Shown here: positions 33,225 to 43,954 of the stretch, piece after piece
How positions within the stretch are numbered: the stretch's first letter is position 1
Layout: the number at the start of each line of letters is the position of its first letter
Source: Bradyrhizobium tropiciagri
Lineage (GTDB): Bacteria; Pseudomonadota; Alphaproteobacteria; Rhizobiales; Xanthobacteraceae
DNA length: 64,000 nt
Assembly (NCBI RefSeq): GCF_018130505.1
Contig: NZ_JAFCKH010000002.1
Span: 62,001-126,000 of the forward strand
Reading direction: 5' to 3'
The notes under the pieces: generated by a model
The model's database searches: none
What the model was told of the DNA's origin: nothing
The model's input: only the letters and a program-made list of their open reading frames with translations
Made by a program: the position numbers and the translations under genes

Positions 33225-33704
33225 TCAAAACTCCAGCGCGGCGTTGTCGACCACTTCCTTCATCACGAAGAAGGTGCGGGTCTGCCGCACGCCGGGCAGC
33301 GCGATCAACTGGTCGCCGTGGATGCGCTTGAAGTCGTCGACGTCGCCGGCGCGGATCTTCAGGAAGTAGTCGAAGTCGCCGGCGACGAGGTGGCAGTCGA
33401 GCACGCATTTCAGCTTTGCCACCGCCTGCTCAAAGCTCGCAAAGCTTTCCGGCGTCGAGCGGTCGAGCACGACGCCGACCATCACCAGCGTGCCCTTGCC
33501 GAGCTTGCGCGGCGCGACCATGGCGCGGACGCCGGCCACAAAACCCTCGTCGAACAGCGCCTGCGTCCGGCGGTGACAGGTGGCGGGGCTGACGCCAACC
33601 TGCTCAGCCAGCTCGGCATTGCTGAGCCGGCCGTTCTTCTGCAGCAATCTCAGCATCTTGAGGTCGATACGGTCGAGCCGGGCAGGCATGGAAGAATCTT
33701 TCAT
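33225..33704 (-). CDS. acdR: Lrp/AsnC-family regulator, probable AcdR
   Basis: A 159-residue leucine-responsive-type regulator. The winged helix-turn-helix is DRIDLKMLRLLQKNGRLSNA then LAEQVGVSPATCHRRTQAL; the C-terminal RAM domain spans about 75-150 (VMVGVVLDRST, LVAGDFDYFLKIRAGDVDDF). I start at ATG 33704; ATG 33689 would remove five residues. It stands divergently next to acdS, the arrangement known for AcdR, which activates ACC-deaminase expression in rhizobia. The name therefore comes from context. Confidence 0.85.
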   Translation of the reverse strand: MKDSSMPARLDRIDLKMLRLLQKNGRLSNAELAEQVGVSPATCHRRTQALFDEGFVAGVRAMVAPRKLGKGTLVMVGVVLDRSTPESFASFEQAVAKLKCVLDCHLVAGDFDYFLKIRAGDVDDFKRIHGDQLIALPGVRQTRTFFVMKEVVDNAALEF

Positions 33705-33850
33705 CAAATATGGATTTAGTGAGAGAAAGCATAGCACGTGAAGCGATCTGTGCAATTTCAGGGATACAGGCGCCGCGACTTAGAGAGCACCTTTCGCATC
33801 CGTAGTGGTAGCTATCGCGGCCGTTCCAAGCCATCAACGAGGATGCCAGC

Positions 33851-34864
33851 ATGCTGGAAAAATTCGCGCGCTATCCGCTCACTTTCGGGCCGACCCCGAT
33901 CGAGAAGCTCGATCGTCTGTCGAAGCATCTCGGCGGCAAGGTCGAGCTCTATGCCAAGCGCGAGGACTGCAATTCCGGCCTCGCCTATGGCGGCAACAAG
34001 CTGCGCAAGCTCGAATACATCATTCCCGATGCGATCGCTTCCAATGCCGACACGCTGGTCTCGATCGGCGGCGTGCAGTCGAACCACACCCGCATGGTCG
34101 CGGCGGTCGCGGCCAAGATCGGCATGAAGTGCCGCCTGGTGCAGGAGAGCTGGGTGCCGCACGAGGACGCCGTCTATGACCGCGTCGGCAACATCCTGTT
34201 GTCGCGGGTGATGGGCGCCGACGTGCGCCTGGTCGACGAGGGTTTCGACATCGGCATCCGCAGGAGCTGGGAGCAGGCGATCGAGGAGGTGAAGGCGGCG
34301 GGCGGCAAGCCCTATGCGATCCCGGCCGGCGCTTCCGTGCACAAGTTCGGCGGGCTCGGCTATGTCGGCTTCGCCGAGGAAGTCCGCGCGCAGGAGCGCC
34401 AGCTCGGCGTCAAGTTCGACTACGTCATCGTCTGCACGGTGACCGGCTCGACCCACGCCGGCATGCTGGTCGGCTTCGCCGCCGATGGCCGCGCGCGCAA
34501 CGTGATCGGCATCGACGGCTCGTTCACGCCGGCGCAGACCAAGGCGCAGGTGCTCTCGATCGCGCAGAACACGGCGAAGCTGGTCGAGCTCGGCCGCGAC
34601 ATCGTCGCCGACGATGTCGTGCTGATCGAGGACTACGCCTATCCCGCTTACGGCGTACCGTCGGAGGAAACCAAGGAGGCGATCCGCCTCAGCGCGCGGC
34701 TCGAAGGCATGATCACCGATCCCGTCTATGAGGGGAAATCAATGCAGGGCATGATCGATCTGGTGCAGAAGGGATATTTCCCGGCCGGATCGAAGGTGCT
34801 CTACGCCCATCTCGGCGGCGCCCCGGCGCTCAACGGCTACGCCTACGCGTTCCGGAACGGGTGA
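33851..34864 (+). CDS. acdS: 1-aminocyclopropane-1-carboxylate (ACC) deaminase
   Basis: A PLP enzyme that splits ACC, the plant ethylene precursor, into ammonia and 2-oxobutanoate, so lowering ethylene around roots and nodules. It has 337 residues, the family length. PLP lysine is in [10 protein letters not shown] near residue 51; [16 protein letters not shown] and [12 protein letters not shown] bind cofactor phosphate. The residues that separate true ACC deaminase from D-cysteine desulfhydrase are both present: Glu in [10 protein letters not shown] and Leu in [12 protein letters not shown]. The divergent Lrp regulator supports the call. Confidence 0.96.
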   Translation: MLEKFARYPLTFGPTPIEKLDRLSKHLGGKVELYAKREDCNSGLAYGGNKLRKLEYIIPDAIASNADTLVSIGGVQSNHTRMVAAVAAKIGMKCRLVQESWVPHEDAVYDRVGNILLSRVMGADVRLVDEGFDIGIRRSWEQAIEEVKAAGGKPYAIPAGASVHKFGGLGYVGFAEEVRAQERQLGVKFDYVIVCTVTGSTHAGMLVGFAADGRARNVIGIDGSFTPAQTKAQVLSIAQNTAKLVELGRDIVADDVVLIEDYAYPAYGVPSEETKEAIRLSARLEGMITDPVYEGKSMQGMIDLVQKGYFPAGSKVLYAHLGGAPALNGYAYAFRNG

Positions 34865-34890
34865 GTTTGTTTTCGCTGCTTAGTGGCTTC

Positions 34891-34978
34891 GTAGCCCGGA
34901 TGGAGCGAAGCGAAATCCGGGGCCGCGATAACCGCGGATGGACCTGCCCCGGATTGCGCTGCGCTCCATCCGGGCTAC
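34891..34978. repeat. Intergenic palindrome (GTAGCCCGGATGGAGCGAAG type)
   Basis: GTAGCCCGGATGGAGCGAAG opens and the inverse (CGCTCCATCCGGGCTAC) closes the element. A second copy lies at 48547-48632. Confidence 0.75.
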
Positions 34979-35056
34979 GCACTTCCCGGGCGGTGTAAGG
35001 TCGGTGTCAGCATCTCCCGCTATCCTGTTCGGCCGGTAAAGCGGGAGACCCGTCGC

Positions 35057-35272
35057 GTGCGGATGATGAACACGTTCGGCCGGGCCATCGGCACGCTGGG
35101 CGTCGGAGTCCTCGCGCTGGGGCACTGGCTCTGGATCTACGAGAGCTATCCAGCCCTGACCCGCGCCTGGCAGATGGGCGGCGCGGTCGAGCTCTATGCG
35201 GGCATCTTCCTGATCGGCGTCGGCGTCCACGCGCTCGCATTGGTCCTGATGCAGCGCTCCCGGGCAGCCTGA
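35057..35272 (+). CDS. Small two-helix membrane protein
   Basis: 71 residues from GTG 35057, which has GGGAG 9 bases upstream. Two hydrophobic segments (GTLGVGVLALGHWLWIY and LYAGIFLIGVGVHALALVLM) flank a short polar loop. No motif is recognised. It stands between a repeat and the monooxygenase gene. Confidence 0.6.
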   Translation: MRMMNTFGRAIGTLGVGVLALGHWLWIYESYPALTRAWQMGGAVELYAGIFLIGVGVHALALVLMQRSRAA

Positions 35273-35389
35273 CAGCTTCATGCCCTGGATGCGGTGAACG
35301 AGCAAGCCGCCGGCGTGAAGAAGCCGGCGAATTGAGGCTGGCGCTCTCTTCTCCCTCTCCGCGCAGGCGGGGAGAGGCGGCGGTGCGGC

Positions 35390-37138
<1,749 letters not shown>

Positions 37139-37351
37139 GTCCCGTCTCTTCCCTATGTTTTGTCTTTGCCGGAAAGATTAGGGCGAGGGCGGCGCGGCCC
37201 GCAAGCGTGTCTCTTGCCCCCTCGGGTATGGCTCCTATGCCGAGGGGCCGATCGCCACGGTATTCGGACGCCGCCTCACTCCAACCGCTCGATTTCCCGC
37301 AGCGAGCGAAACAACTTCATCCATAGCGACACCACCGCGGATGTCAGTCCC

Positions 37352-37449
37352 GTCATCCTGAGGAGCGCGTAGCGCGTCTCGAAGGATGCACGGCCGAGCT
37401 GGTGGCCGTCGACCCTTCGAGACGCCGCTTCGCGGCTCCTCAGGGTGAC
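37352..37449. repeat. Intergenic palindrome (GTCATCCTGAGGAGCGCG type)
   Basis: GTCATCCTGAGGAGCGCG and CTCGAAGGATGCACGG on the left are answered by CCTTCGAGACGCC and GGCTCCTCAGGGTGAC on the right. Further copies lie at 57574-57676 and 57874-57992, with degenerate forms at 43891-44035 and 50181-50284. The rest of 37139-37467 holds nothing else recognised. Confidence 0.75.
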
Positions 37450-37467
37450 GGCGAGAAAGGGGCAGGC

Positions 37468-39339
37468 TCAGTCCTCGGTGCGCTTTACCAGGGCGATCAG
37501 CTCGTCACCGTAATGCTCGAGCTTCTTGTCGCCGATCCCGGCGATGTTGCGCAGCTCGTTCAGTGAGTCCGGCCGCATCGCGGCGATGCCGTCGATGGTG
37601 GAATCGTGCAGCACGACATAGGCCGGCACGCCGCGCTGCCGCGCCACGTCCGAACGCCAGGCGCGCAAGGCGGCGTGCAGCGCCGGGTTGGCGGCCGCCG
37701 CCTTGCCGCCCTCCGCAGGGGCGAGCTCGCCGCGGCGCGACTTGTCGCGGATCGGACGGTTGCGCGCGCCCTCGGCCTGCTCGCGCAGCATCACCTGTGT
37801 CTCGCCCTTCAGCACGCCGCGCGCGCTGTCGGTCAGCTTCAGTGCGCCGAAGGCGTCGCTGTCGGCGCGCAGATGGCCCATCGCCACCAGCTGGCGCAGT
37901 ACCGCGCGCCATTGCTTCTCGTTGAGCTCGCGACCGATGCCGAACACCGAGAGCTGGTCGTGGTTGAACTGCTTGACGCGTTCGGTCAGCCGCCCCACCA
38001 GCACGTCGATCAGGTGCATCGCTCCGAACCGCTGCCCGGTGCGATAGACGCAGGACAACAGTTTTTGCGCGAGCACCTTGCCGTCGCGCACCTTCGGCGG
38101 CGTGAGGCAGTTGTCGCAATTGCCGCAGCTTTCCTCAGACTGAGTCTCGCCGAAATAGCCGAGCAGGCGCTGGCGCCGGCAATGCACCGTTTCGGCCAGC
38201 GCGACCAGCGCGTCGAGCTTGCCGATCGAGACGCGCTTGAAGGCGTCGGCGCCGGTCGATTCGTCGATCATGCGGCGCTGCTGCACGATGTCGGACAGGC
38301 CATAGGCCATCCACGCGCTCGACGGCTTGCCGTCACGGCCGGCACGGCCGGTCTCCTGGTAATAGGCCTCGACGCTCTTGGGCAGATCGAGATGCGCGAC
38401 GAAGCGCACGTCCGGCTTGTCGATGCCCATGCCGAACGCGACGGTGGCGACGATCACGACGCCGTCCTCGTTGATGAAGCGGTCCTGGTTCCGGGCGCGC
38501 ACGCCGGCATCGAGCCCGGCGTGATAGGGCAGCGCCGCAATGCCGGCCTCGTTCAGCGACGCCGCGACGTCCTCGACCTTGGCGCGCGACAGGCAATAGA
38601 CCACGCCGGCGTCGCCGGCATGCCGGGTCTTGATGAAGGTCTTGAGCTGCGTCACCGCGTTCTGCTTGTCGACGATCTCGTAGCGGATGTTGGGCCGGTC
38701 GAAGCTGGCGACGAATTGCGGCGCGTCGGTGAGCTGCAGCCGCTCGGCGATCTCCTTGCGTGTCATCGCATCCGCGGTCGCGGTCAGCGCGATGCGCGGC
38801 ACGTCGGGGAAGCGTTCGGCGAGCACGGTGAGGCCGATATATTCCGGGCGGAAGTCATGGCCCCATTGCGAGACGCAATGCGCCTCGTCGATCGCGAACA
38901 GTGCGATCTGCGCCTGGCCGAGCAGATTGAGGCAGCGTGGCGTCAACAACCGCTCCGGCGCGACATAGAGCAGATCGAGATCGCCTGACAGCAGCCGCCG
39001 TTCGACCTCGGAGGCCTCCTCGTAACTGAGCGTCGAGTTCAGCACGGCAGCGTTGACGCCGGCCTCGGTGAGGCCCGCGACCTGGTCGCGCATCAGAGCG
39101 ATCAGCGGCGACACCACGATGCCGCAGCCGTCGCGCAGCAGGGCCGGCAGCTGGTAGCACAGCGACTTGCCGCCGCCGGTCGGCATCAGCACCAGGCAAT
39201 TGCCGCCATCGGCGACGTGGCGGACGATCTTCTCCTGTGCGCCGCGAAAACCGGGCAGCCCGAACACGTGGTTGAGCACGGACAGCGCATCGCGAGGCGG
39301 AGGATTGGATGCGCGATCGAAGGCGGGCTGGGCGGTCAT
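37468..39339 (-). CDS. recQ: ATP-dependent DNA helicase RecQ
   Basis: 3'-5' helicase for recombination and repair, 623 residues from ATG 39339. Walker A is LMPTGGGKSLCYQ, DEAH box AIDEAHCVSQWGHDFRPEY, motif VI QETGRAGRDG. The RecQ-C-terminal zinc site reads CRRQRLLGYFGE then CGNCDNC. A HRDC domain ends the protein (ALRAWRSDVARQRGVPAYVV, LRNIAGIGDKKLEHYG). The much longer open frame upstream is antisense to the cytochrome gene and is not coding. Divergent from the cytochrome gene by 99 bases. Confidence 0.96.
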   Translation of the reverse strand: MTAQPAFDRASNPPPRDALSVLNHVFGLPGFRGAQEKIVRHVADGGNCLVLMPTGGGKSLCYQLPALLRDGCGIVVSPLIALMRDQVAGLTEAGVNAAVLNSTLSYEEASEVERRLLSGDLDLLYVAPERLLTPRCLNLLGQAQIALFAIDEAHCVSQWGHDFRPEYIGLTVLAERFPDVPRIALTATADAMTRKEIAERLQLTDAPQFVASFDRPNIRYEIVDKQNAVTQLKTFIKTRHAGDAGVVYCLSRAKVEDVAASLNEAGIAALPYHAGLDAGVRARNQDRFINEDGVVIVATVAFGMGIDKPDVRFVAHLDLPKSVEAYYQETGRAGRDGKPSSAWMAYGLSDIVQQRRMIDESTGADAFKRVSIGKLDALVALAETVHCRRQRLLGYFGETQSEESCGNCDNCLTPPKVRDGKVLAQKLLSCVYRTGQRFGAMHLIDVLVGRLTERVKQFNHDQLSVFGIGRELNEKQWRAVLRQLVAMGHLRADSDAFGALKLTDSARGVLKGETQVMLREQAEGARNRPIRDKSRRGELAPAEGGKAAAANPALHAALRAWRSDVARQRGVPAYVVLHDSTIDGIAAMRPDSLNELRNIAGIGDKKLEHYGDELIALVKRTED

Positions 39340-39438
39340 GATCCCTGAAGTCAACAGGCGGTGATCGAGCTCTTCTGGTCGAACGATACCGGAACTAGTC
39401 GTGTTAATACACGCTCCAACAACAAACTCAATTCGGGC

Positions 39439-40782
39439 ATGGCGGGTCAGTTGCGGATCATCACAGGCATTGCCGCGGTCGTGCTGGTGGCCGGCGCGGC
39501 GGCGGGCTTTGCGGTCGCCTGGCGGCCGTCGATCGCGGCCATTTCGCCGCCGCAGCCCGATACGTTCGATCCCGCCATGGTCAAGCGCGGCCGCGATCTC
39601 GCCGCGATCGGCAATTGCAACACCTGCCACACCACGCAGGGCGGCGCGAATTATGCCGGCGGGCTGCCGGTTCCGACGCCGTTCGGCACCATTTTCTCGT
39701 CCAACATCACCCCGGATGCCGCGACCGGCATCGGCGGCTGGCCGGAAGCCGCGTTCGTCCGTGCGATGCGCTCGGGCGTCAGCCGCGACGGCCGGCAGCT
39801 CTACCCGACCTTCCCCTACGATCATTTCACCAACGTCTCCGAGGCGGACGACCGGGCGCTGTATGCGTTCCTGATGACGCGCCAGCCGGTCCAAGCGTCG
39901 CCGCCAGCGAATCAGCTGTCGTTTCCATTCAATTACCGGCCGCTGATCGCGGGCTGGAAGCTGCTCTATTTCCACGGCCGCGATGTTCCGTCGAACGAGG
40001 CCAAGGGCGCCGAGTGGAACCGCGGCGCCTATCTCGTCGAGGGGCTGGCGCATTGTGGCGCCTGCCACACGCCGCGCAATGCGCTCGGCGCCGAGCGCGT
40101 CAATGCGCAGTTCTCGGGCGGACAGGTCGACAATTGGCACGCCTACGCGCTGAACGACACGTCGCATGCGCCGGTGCGCTGGACTGCGGACGCGCTGTAC
40201 GCCTATCTGCGCCATGGCTGGCAGGCCGATCACGGCACCGCGCGCGGGCCGATGGCGGAAGTGGTCGACAATCTGGCGTCGGTGCCGGACAACGACGTGC
40301 GCGCCATCGCCGCGTACATGGCCGACATCTCGGGCGCACCGGCCCCGGACGGCAAATCTGGCGCGGACGCCGTGGCGCAATCGTCCCCGGCTGATGCGGC
40401 GCAGGCCGCTCCCGCGGGCGCGGCGATCTATGCCGCGGCCTGTGCGTCCTGCCATGAGAGCGGCCGGCCGCTGCCCTATGGCGGCATCAATCTCGCGCGC
40501 AGCACGGCGGTGACGAGCCCCGATCCGCGCAACCTCATCAACATCGTGCTGGCGGGTGTCGGCGCGGTCGAGGGCGAGCGCGGCCCGATCATGCCGGGCT
40601 TTGCGGCCAGCATCGACGATACGCAGATGGTGGCATTGCTGAACTATCTGCGCGCCCGGTTCGGCAAGCGGCCGGCCTGGGACGATCTCGACAAGACCGT
40701 ACGCGAGGCGCGCGCCGCGCAAGCGGTGTCGCTCGCGGCGCGAGACGTGCCGGCCGAATCAAGTCAGCGAGGCAAGCCATGA
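39439..40782 (+). CDS. Triheme c-type cytochrome of a molybdenum hydroxylase
   Basis: 447 residues: an N-terminal membrane anchor/signal (LRIITGIAAVVLVAGAAAGF) and three heme sites CNTCH, CGACH and CASCH, spaced like the three-domain cytochrome subunits of alcohol and nicotinate dehydrogenases. It passes electrons from the dehydrogenase to the respiratory chain at the periplasmic side. Its stop overlaps the start of the 2Fe-2S subunit gene (ATGA), so the three genes form one coupled unit. Confidence 0.93.
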   Translation: MAGQLRIITGIAAVVLVAGAAAGFAVAWRPSIAAISPPQPDTFDPAMVKRGRDLAAIGNCNTCHTTQGGANYAGGLPVPTPFGTIFSSNITPDAATGIGGWPEAAFVRAMRSGVSRDGRQLYPTFPYDHFTNVSEADDRALYAFLMTRQPVQASPPANQLSFPFNYRPLIAGWKLLYFHGRDVPSNEAKGAEWNRGAYLVEGLAHCGACHTPRNALGAERVNAQFSGGQVDNWHAYALNDTSHAPVRWTADALYAYLRHGWQADHGTARGPMAEVVDNLASVPDNDVRAIAAYMADISGAPAPDGKSGADAVAQSSPADAAQAAPAGAAIYAAACASCHESGRPLPYGGINLARSTAVTSPDPRNLINIVLAGVGAVEGERGPIMPGFAASIDDTQMVALLNYLRARFGKRPAWDDLDKTVREARAAQAVSLAARDVPAESSQRGKP

Positions 40783-41270
40783 TCACGTTGAAGGTCAACG
40801 GGCAGGATCACCAGGTCGATGCCGACCCGGACACGCCGCTGCTCTACGTGCTGCGCAACGATCTCGAACTCAACGCCGCCAAGTTCGGCTGCGGGCTCGG
40901 GCAATGCGGCTCCTGCACGGTGATCGTCGACGGCCAGGCGGTGCTGTCCTGCGTCACGCCGCTGCTGCTGCTCGAGGGCAAGCAGGTGACGACGCTGGAA
41001 GGGCTCGGCACTGTCGCGGCGCCGGCGCCGATCCAGCGCGCCTTCATGGAGGAGCAGGCGGCGCAGTGCGGCTACTGCATCGCCGGCATGATGATGCGGG
41101 CGCAGGCGCTGTTGATGCGCAATTCCAAGCCGACTGATGCGCAGATCCGCGCCGAGCTGGAGCCCAATCTCTGCCGCTGCGGCACCCATATGCGCATCCT
41201 GCGCGCCGTGCATCGCGCCGCGCGGCTGATGGACACGGCAGATGCGGCCGGCGACAGGAGCATCCGATGA
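40779..41270 (+). CDS. (2Fe-2S)-binding subunit of molybdenum hydroxylase
   Basis: 163 residues, small subunit of a xanthine-dehydrogenase-type complex. Plant-ferredoxin-like cluster in FGCGLGQCGSCTV (about residues 37-48) plus the downstream Cys near 60, and the second cluster in QCGYCIAGM and CRCGTHMRI. It links the molybdenum site to the cytochrome. Closest types by pattern are isoquinoline 1-oxidoreductase alpha (IorA) and nicotinate dehydrogenase NicA. It overlaps its neighbours on both sides by 4 bases. Confidence 0.95.
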   Translation: MITLKVNGQDHQVDADPDTPLLYVLRNDLELNAAKFGCGLGQCGSCTVIVDGQAVLSCVTPLLLLEGKQVTTLEGLGTVAAPAPIQRAFMEEQAAQCGYCIAGMMMRAQALLMRNSKPTDAQIRAELEPNLCRCGTHMRILRAVHRAARLMDTADAAGDRSIR

Positions 41271-43516
41271 ACGGGCCCGTGATCCTCGATCGCCGCAGCG
41301 TATTGGCCGGCGGCGGCGCGCTGATCGTCAGCTTCTCGCTGCGCGGCGCCGTGGCCCAGGAGGCGAAGCCCCAAGAACTTAAGCCCCAGGGGCCGAAGCT
41401 GCCCGGCAGCCTCGCCACCTCGCCCTATCTCGATTCCTGGATCCGCATCGATGCCGACGGCCGCATCACCGCGTTCACCGGCAAGGCCGAGCTCGGCCAG
41501 GGTTTTCGGACTGCGTTCCAGCAGATCGCGGCTGAGCAGCTCGATGTGCCCTTCGACGCGATCAAGGTGATCACCGCCGACACCAAGCTCACGGCGAACG
41601 AGGGCTACACCTCCGGCAGCCACTCGATGCAGGACAGCGGCACCGCCATTCTGCATGCCGCGGCGCAGGTGCGCGCGCTGCTGATGGCGGAAGCGGCGCG
41701 GCGGTTCGAGCTGCCGGCCGAGAATTTGCGGTCGGAGAATGCGGCCGTCATCGCGCCGGACGGCCGGCGCCTGGGTTATGGCGAACTCGTCGCCGCCGAT
41801 GTCCTGCATGTGCAGGCGCAGCCGACATCGCCGCTGAAGGACCCGCAATCCTTCAAGGTGATGGGCCAGCCAGTGCCGCGCGTCGATATCCCGGCAAAGG
41901 TCACCGGCGGCGCGGCCTATGTGCAGGACATGCGGCTGCCCGGCATGGTGCATGCGCGCGTGGTGCGGCCGCCGAGCTACGGCGCCGAGTTGATGGAATT
42001 CGACGCCGCCGCGGTCGAGAAGATGCCCGGTGTGATCCGCATCGTGCGTGACGGCAACTTTCTCGCCGTGGTGGCGGAGAAGGAGTTTTCGGCGGTCAAG
42101 GCCATGCATGCGCTCGCCGCCGCGGCGAAGTGGCGGGAGAGCGCAAAGCTGCCGAACCAGAATGATCTGCCGAACGTGCTGACCAGATTGCCGTCGCAGG
42201 ATTTCGCGATCCTTTCGCGCAGCGATCCGTCCGTCACCGGGACGCGGCGGTTGGAGGCGACCTACACGCGGCCCTACCAGTCGCACGGCTCGATCGGGCC
42301 GTCCTGCGCGGTGGCGCAGTTCGCCGACGGCGCGATGACGGTGTGGACGCATACGCAAGGCGTCTATCCCGACCGGCAGGCGATTGCCGAGATGCTCGGC
42401 ATGCCGCAGCCGAGCGTGCGCCTGATCCATGTCGAGGGCTCGGGCTGCTATGGCCACAACGGCGCCGACGATGCTGCGGCTGATGCTGCGCTGATCGCGC
42501 GGGCGCTGCCCGGCCGCCCGGTGCGGGTGCAGTGGATGCGCGAGCAGGAGCATGGCTGGGAGCCCTATGGCCCGGCGATGGTGACGAAGCTCAGCGCCGC
42601 ACTCGACGAGGCCGGCAGGATCGCCGACTGGAATTTCGCGGTCTGGAGCAACACCCATTCGATGCGGCCCGGCGGCGCCGGCTCGCTGCTCGCGGCCCAG
42701 CACATCGCAAAGCCCTTCGCGGTGCCCGCACCGAAGCCGCTGCCGCTACCCGAAGGCGGCGGCGATCGCAACGCGATCCCGATCTACAATTTTCCGAACG
42801 CCCATGTGATGCATCACTTCATCCCGGCGATGCCGCTGCGGATCTCGGCGATGCGCGCGCTCGGTGCCTATCACAACGTGTTCTCGCTCGAGAGTTTCAT
42901 GGACGAGCTGGCCGGTCTCGCCGGCGCCGATCCGGTCGAGTTCCGCCTGAAACATCTCGACGATCAGCGCGGCCGCGACGTGGTCGAAAAGGCCGCCCAG
43001 GAGTTCGGCTGGAGCCGCGACCGGAAGGCGGCACAGAATCGCGGTCAAAATCTCGGCTACGGTTTTGCGTTCGCGCGCTACAAGAACCTCGCCGCCTATT
43101 GCGCCATTGCCTCGGAGGTGGAGGTCGATCGCGAGACCGGCCGCGCCCGGCTGGTGCGCGCGGTGGCCGCGGTCGATGCTGGGCAGGTGGTCAATCCGGA
43201 TGGCATTACCAACCAGATCGAGGGCGCGATCGTGCAGTCGACGAGCTGGACGCTGTATGAAAGCGTCGCGTTCGACGACACCAGGATCACCAGCATCGAC
43301 TGGCAGACCTACCCGATCCTGCGCTTCAATTCCGTGCCCGACAGCATCAAGGTCCACATCATCAACCGCCCGGGCCAGCCGTTCCTCGGCAGCGGCGAGA
43401 CCGGGCAAGGCCCGGCGGCGGCATCGGTGGCGAACGCGATCGCGCACGCGACCGGCAAGCGGCTGCGCAACCTGCCGCTCAGCCGCAAGCGGATCAAGGA
43501 CGCGATCGACGCGTGA
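41267..43516 (+). CDS. Molybdopterin-binding large subunit (IorB/NicB-like)
   Basis: 749 residues, catalytic subunit that hydroxylates an aromatic N-heterocycle or oxidises an aldehyde with water as oxygen source. The N-terminus DRRSVLAGGGALIVSFS is a twin-arginine signal, so the complex is exported folded with its cofactor. The family segments GKAELGQGFRTAFQQIAAEQ, YTSGSHSMQDSGTAILHAAA, QSHGSIGPSCAVA and GSGETGQGPAAASVANAIA are present; the last carries the usual active-site Glu. The substrate is not decidable. The stop codon lies inside a 206-base tandem repeat unit. Confidence 0.93.
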   Translation: MNGPVILDRRSVLAGGGALIVSFSLRGAVAQEAKPQELKPQGPKLPGSLATSPYLDSWIRIDADGRITAFTGKAELGQGFRTAFQQIAAEQLDVPFDAIKVITADTKLTANEGYTSGSHSMQDSGTAILHAAAQVRALLMAEAARRFELPAENLRSENAAVIAPDGRRLGYGELVAADVLHVQAQPTSPLKDPQSFKVMGQPVPRVDIPAKVTGGAAYVQDMRLPGMVHARVVRPPSYGAELMEFDAAAVEKMPGVIRIVRDGNFLAVVAEKEFSAVKAMHALAAAAKWRESAKLPNQNDLPNVLTRLPSQDFAILSRSDPSVTGTRRLEATYTRPYQSHGSIGPSCAVAQFADGAMTVWTHTQGVYPDRQAIAEMLGMPQPSVRLIHVEGSGCYGHNGADDAAADAALIARALPGRPVRVQWMREQEHGWEPYGPAMVTKLSAALDEAGRIADWNFAVWSNTHSMRPGGAGSLLAAQHIAKPFAVPAPKPLPLPEGGGDRNAIPIYNFPNAHVMHHFIPAMPLRISAMRALGAYHNVFSLESFMDELAGLAGADPVEFRLKHLDDQRGRDVVEKAAQEFGWSRDRKAAQNRGQNLGYGFAFARYKNLAAYCAIASEVEVDRETGRARLVRAVAAVDAGQVVNPDGITNQIEGAIVQSTSWTLYESVAFDDTRITSIDWQTYPILRFNSVPDSIKVHIINRPGQPFLGSGETGQGPAAASVANAIAHATGKRLRNLPLSRKRIKDAIDA

Positions 43517-43900
43517 GAGGCAATAAACACTCGGTGTCGTCCCGGCGAAGGCCGGGACCCATAACCATAGGATCGTGTTGTTGAAGAAACCTGTGGCCCC
43601 AGCGTCGCGCAACCATGACCTTCGGTGGTATGGGTCCCGGCCTTCGCCGGGACGACGCCGAGTGGTTGCGCCGCTATTCAACCCATCATCTCTGAGAGAA
43701 TGTGAGTGTATCGCTCGCGTGAGAGGCAATAAACATTCAGTGTCGTCCCGGCGAAGGCCGGGACCCATAACCACGGGATCGTGTTGTTGCAGAAACCTGT
43801 GGCCCCAGCGTCGCGCAACCCATGACCTTCGGTGGTTATGGGTCCCGGCCTTCGCCGGGACGACGCCGAGTTGGTGGCGCCGCTATTCAACCCGTCATCC
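43511..43900 (+). repeat. Tandem duplication (206-base period) carrying palindromic repeats
   Basis: Unit 1 (43511-43716) and unit 2 (from 43717 to about 43900) both begin GCGTGAGAGGCAATAAACA and contain the palindrome GTCGTCCCGGCGAAGGCCGG...CCGGCCTTCGCCGGGACGAC. Unit 1 includes the last codon and stop of the molybdopterin subunit gene. Similar palindromes occur at 57706-57826 and 58022-58143. Confidence 0.82.
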
Positions 43901-43954
43901 CGAGGACCCCGCTGCAAGCGGGCGTCTCGAAGGATGCAGGCCACAGATCGGGCC

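Noticed and set aside
33705-33850. Sigma-54/NifA promoter before acdS
   Set aside because: I looked for TGGCAC-N5-TTGC and for a TGT-N10-ACA upstream site and saw no convincing match; the divergent Lrp gene is a better explanation of control.
37606-38988. 460-codon plus-strand frame opposite recQ
   Set aside because: Antisense shadow; recQ carries all helicase motifs on the other strand.
39340-40722. N-terminal extension of the recQ frame
   Set aside because: It is antisense to the triheme cytochrome gene; RecQ proteins begin near MTAQPAF at 39339.
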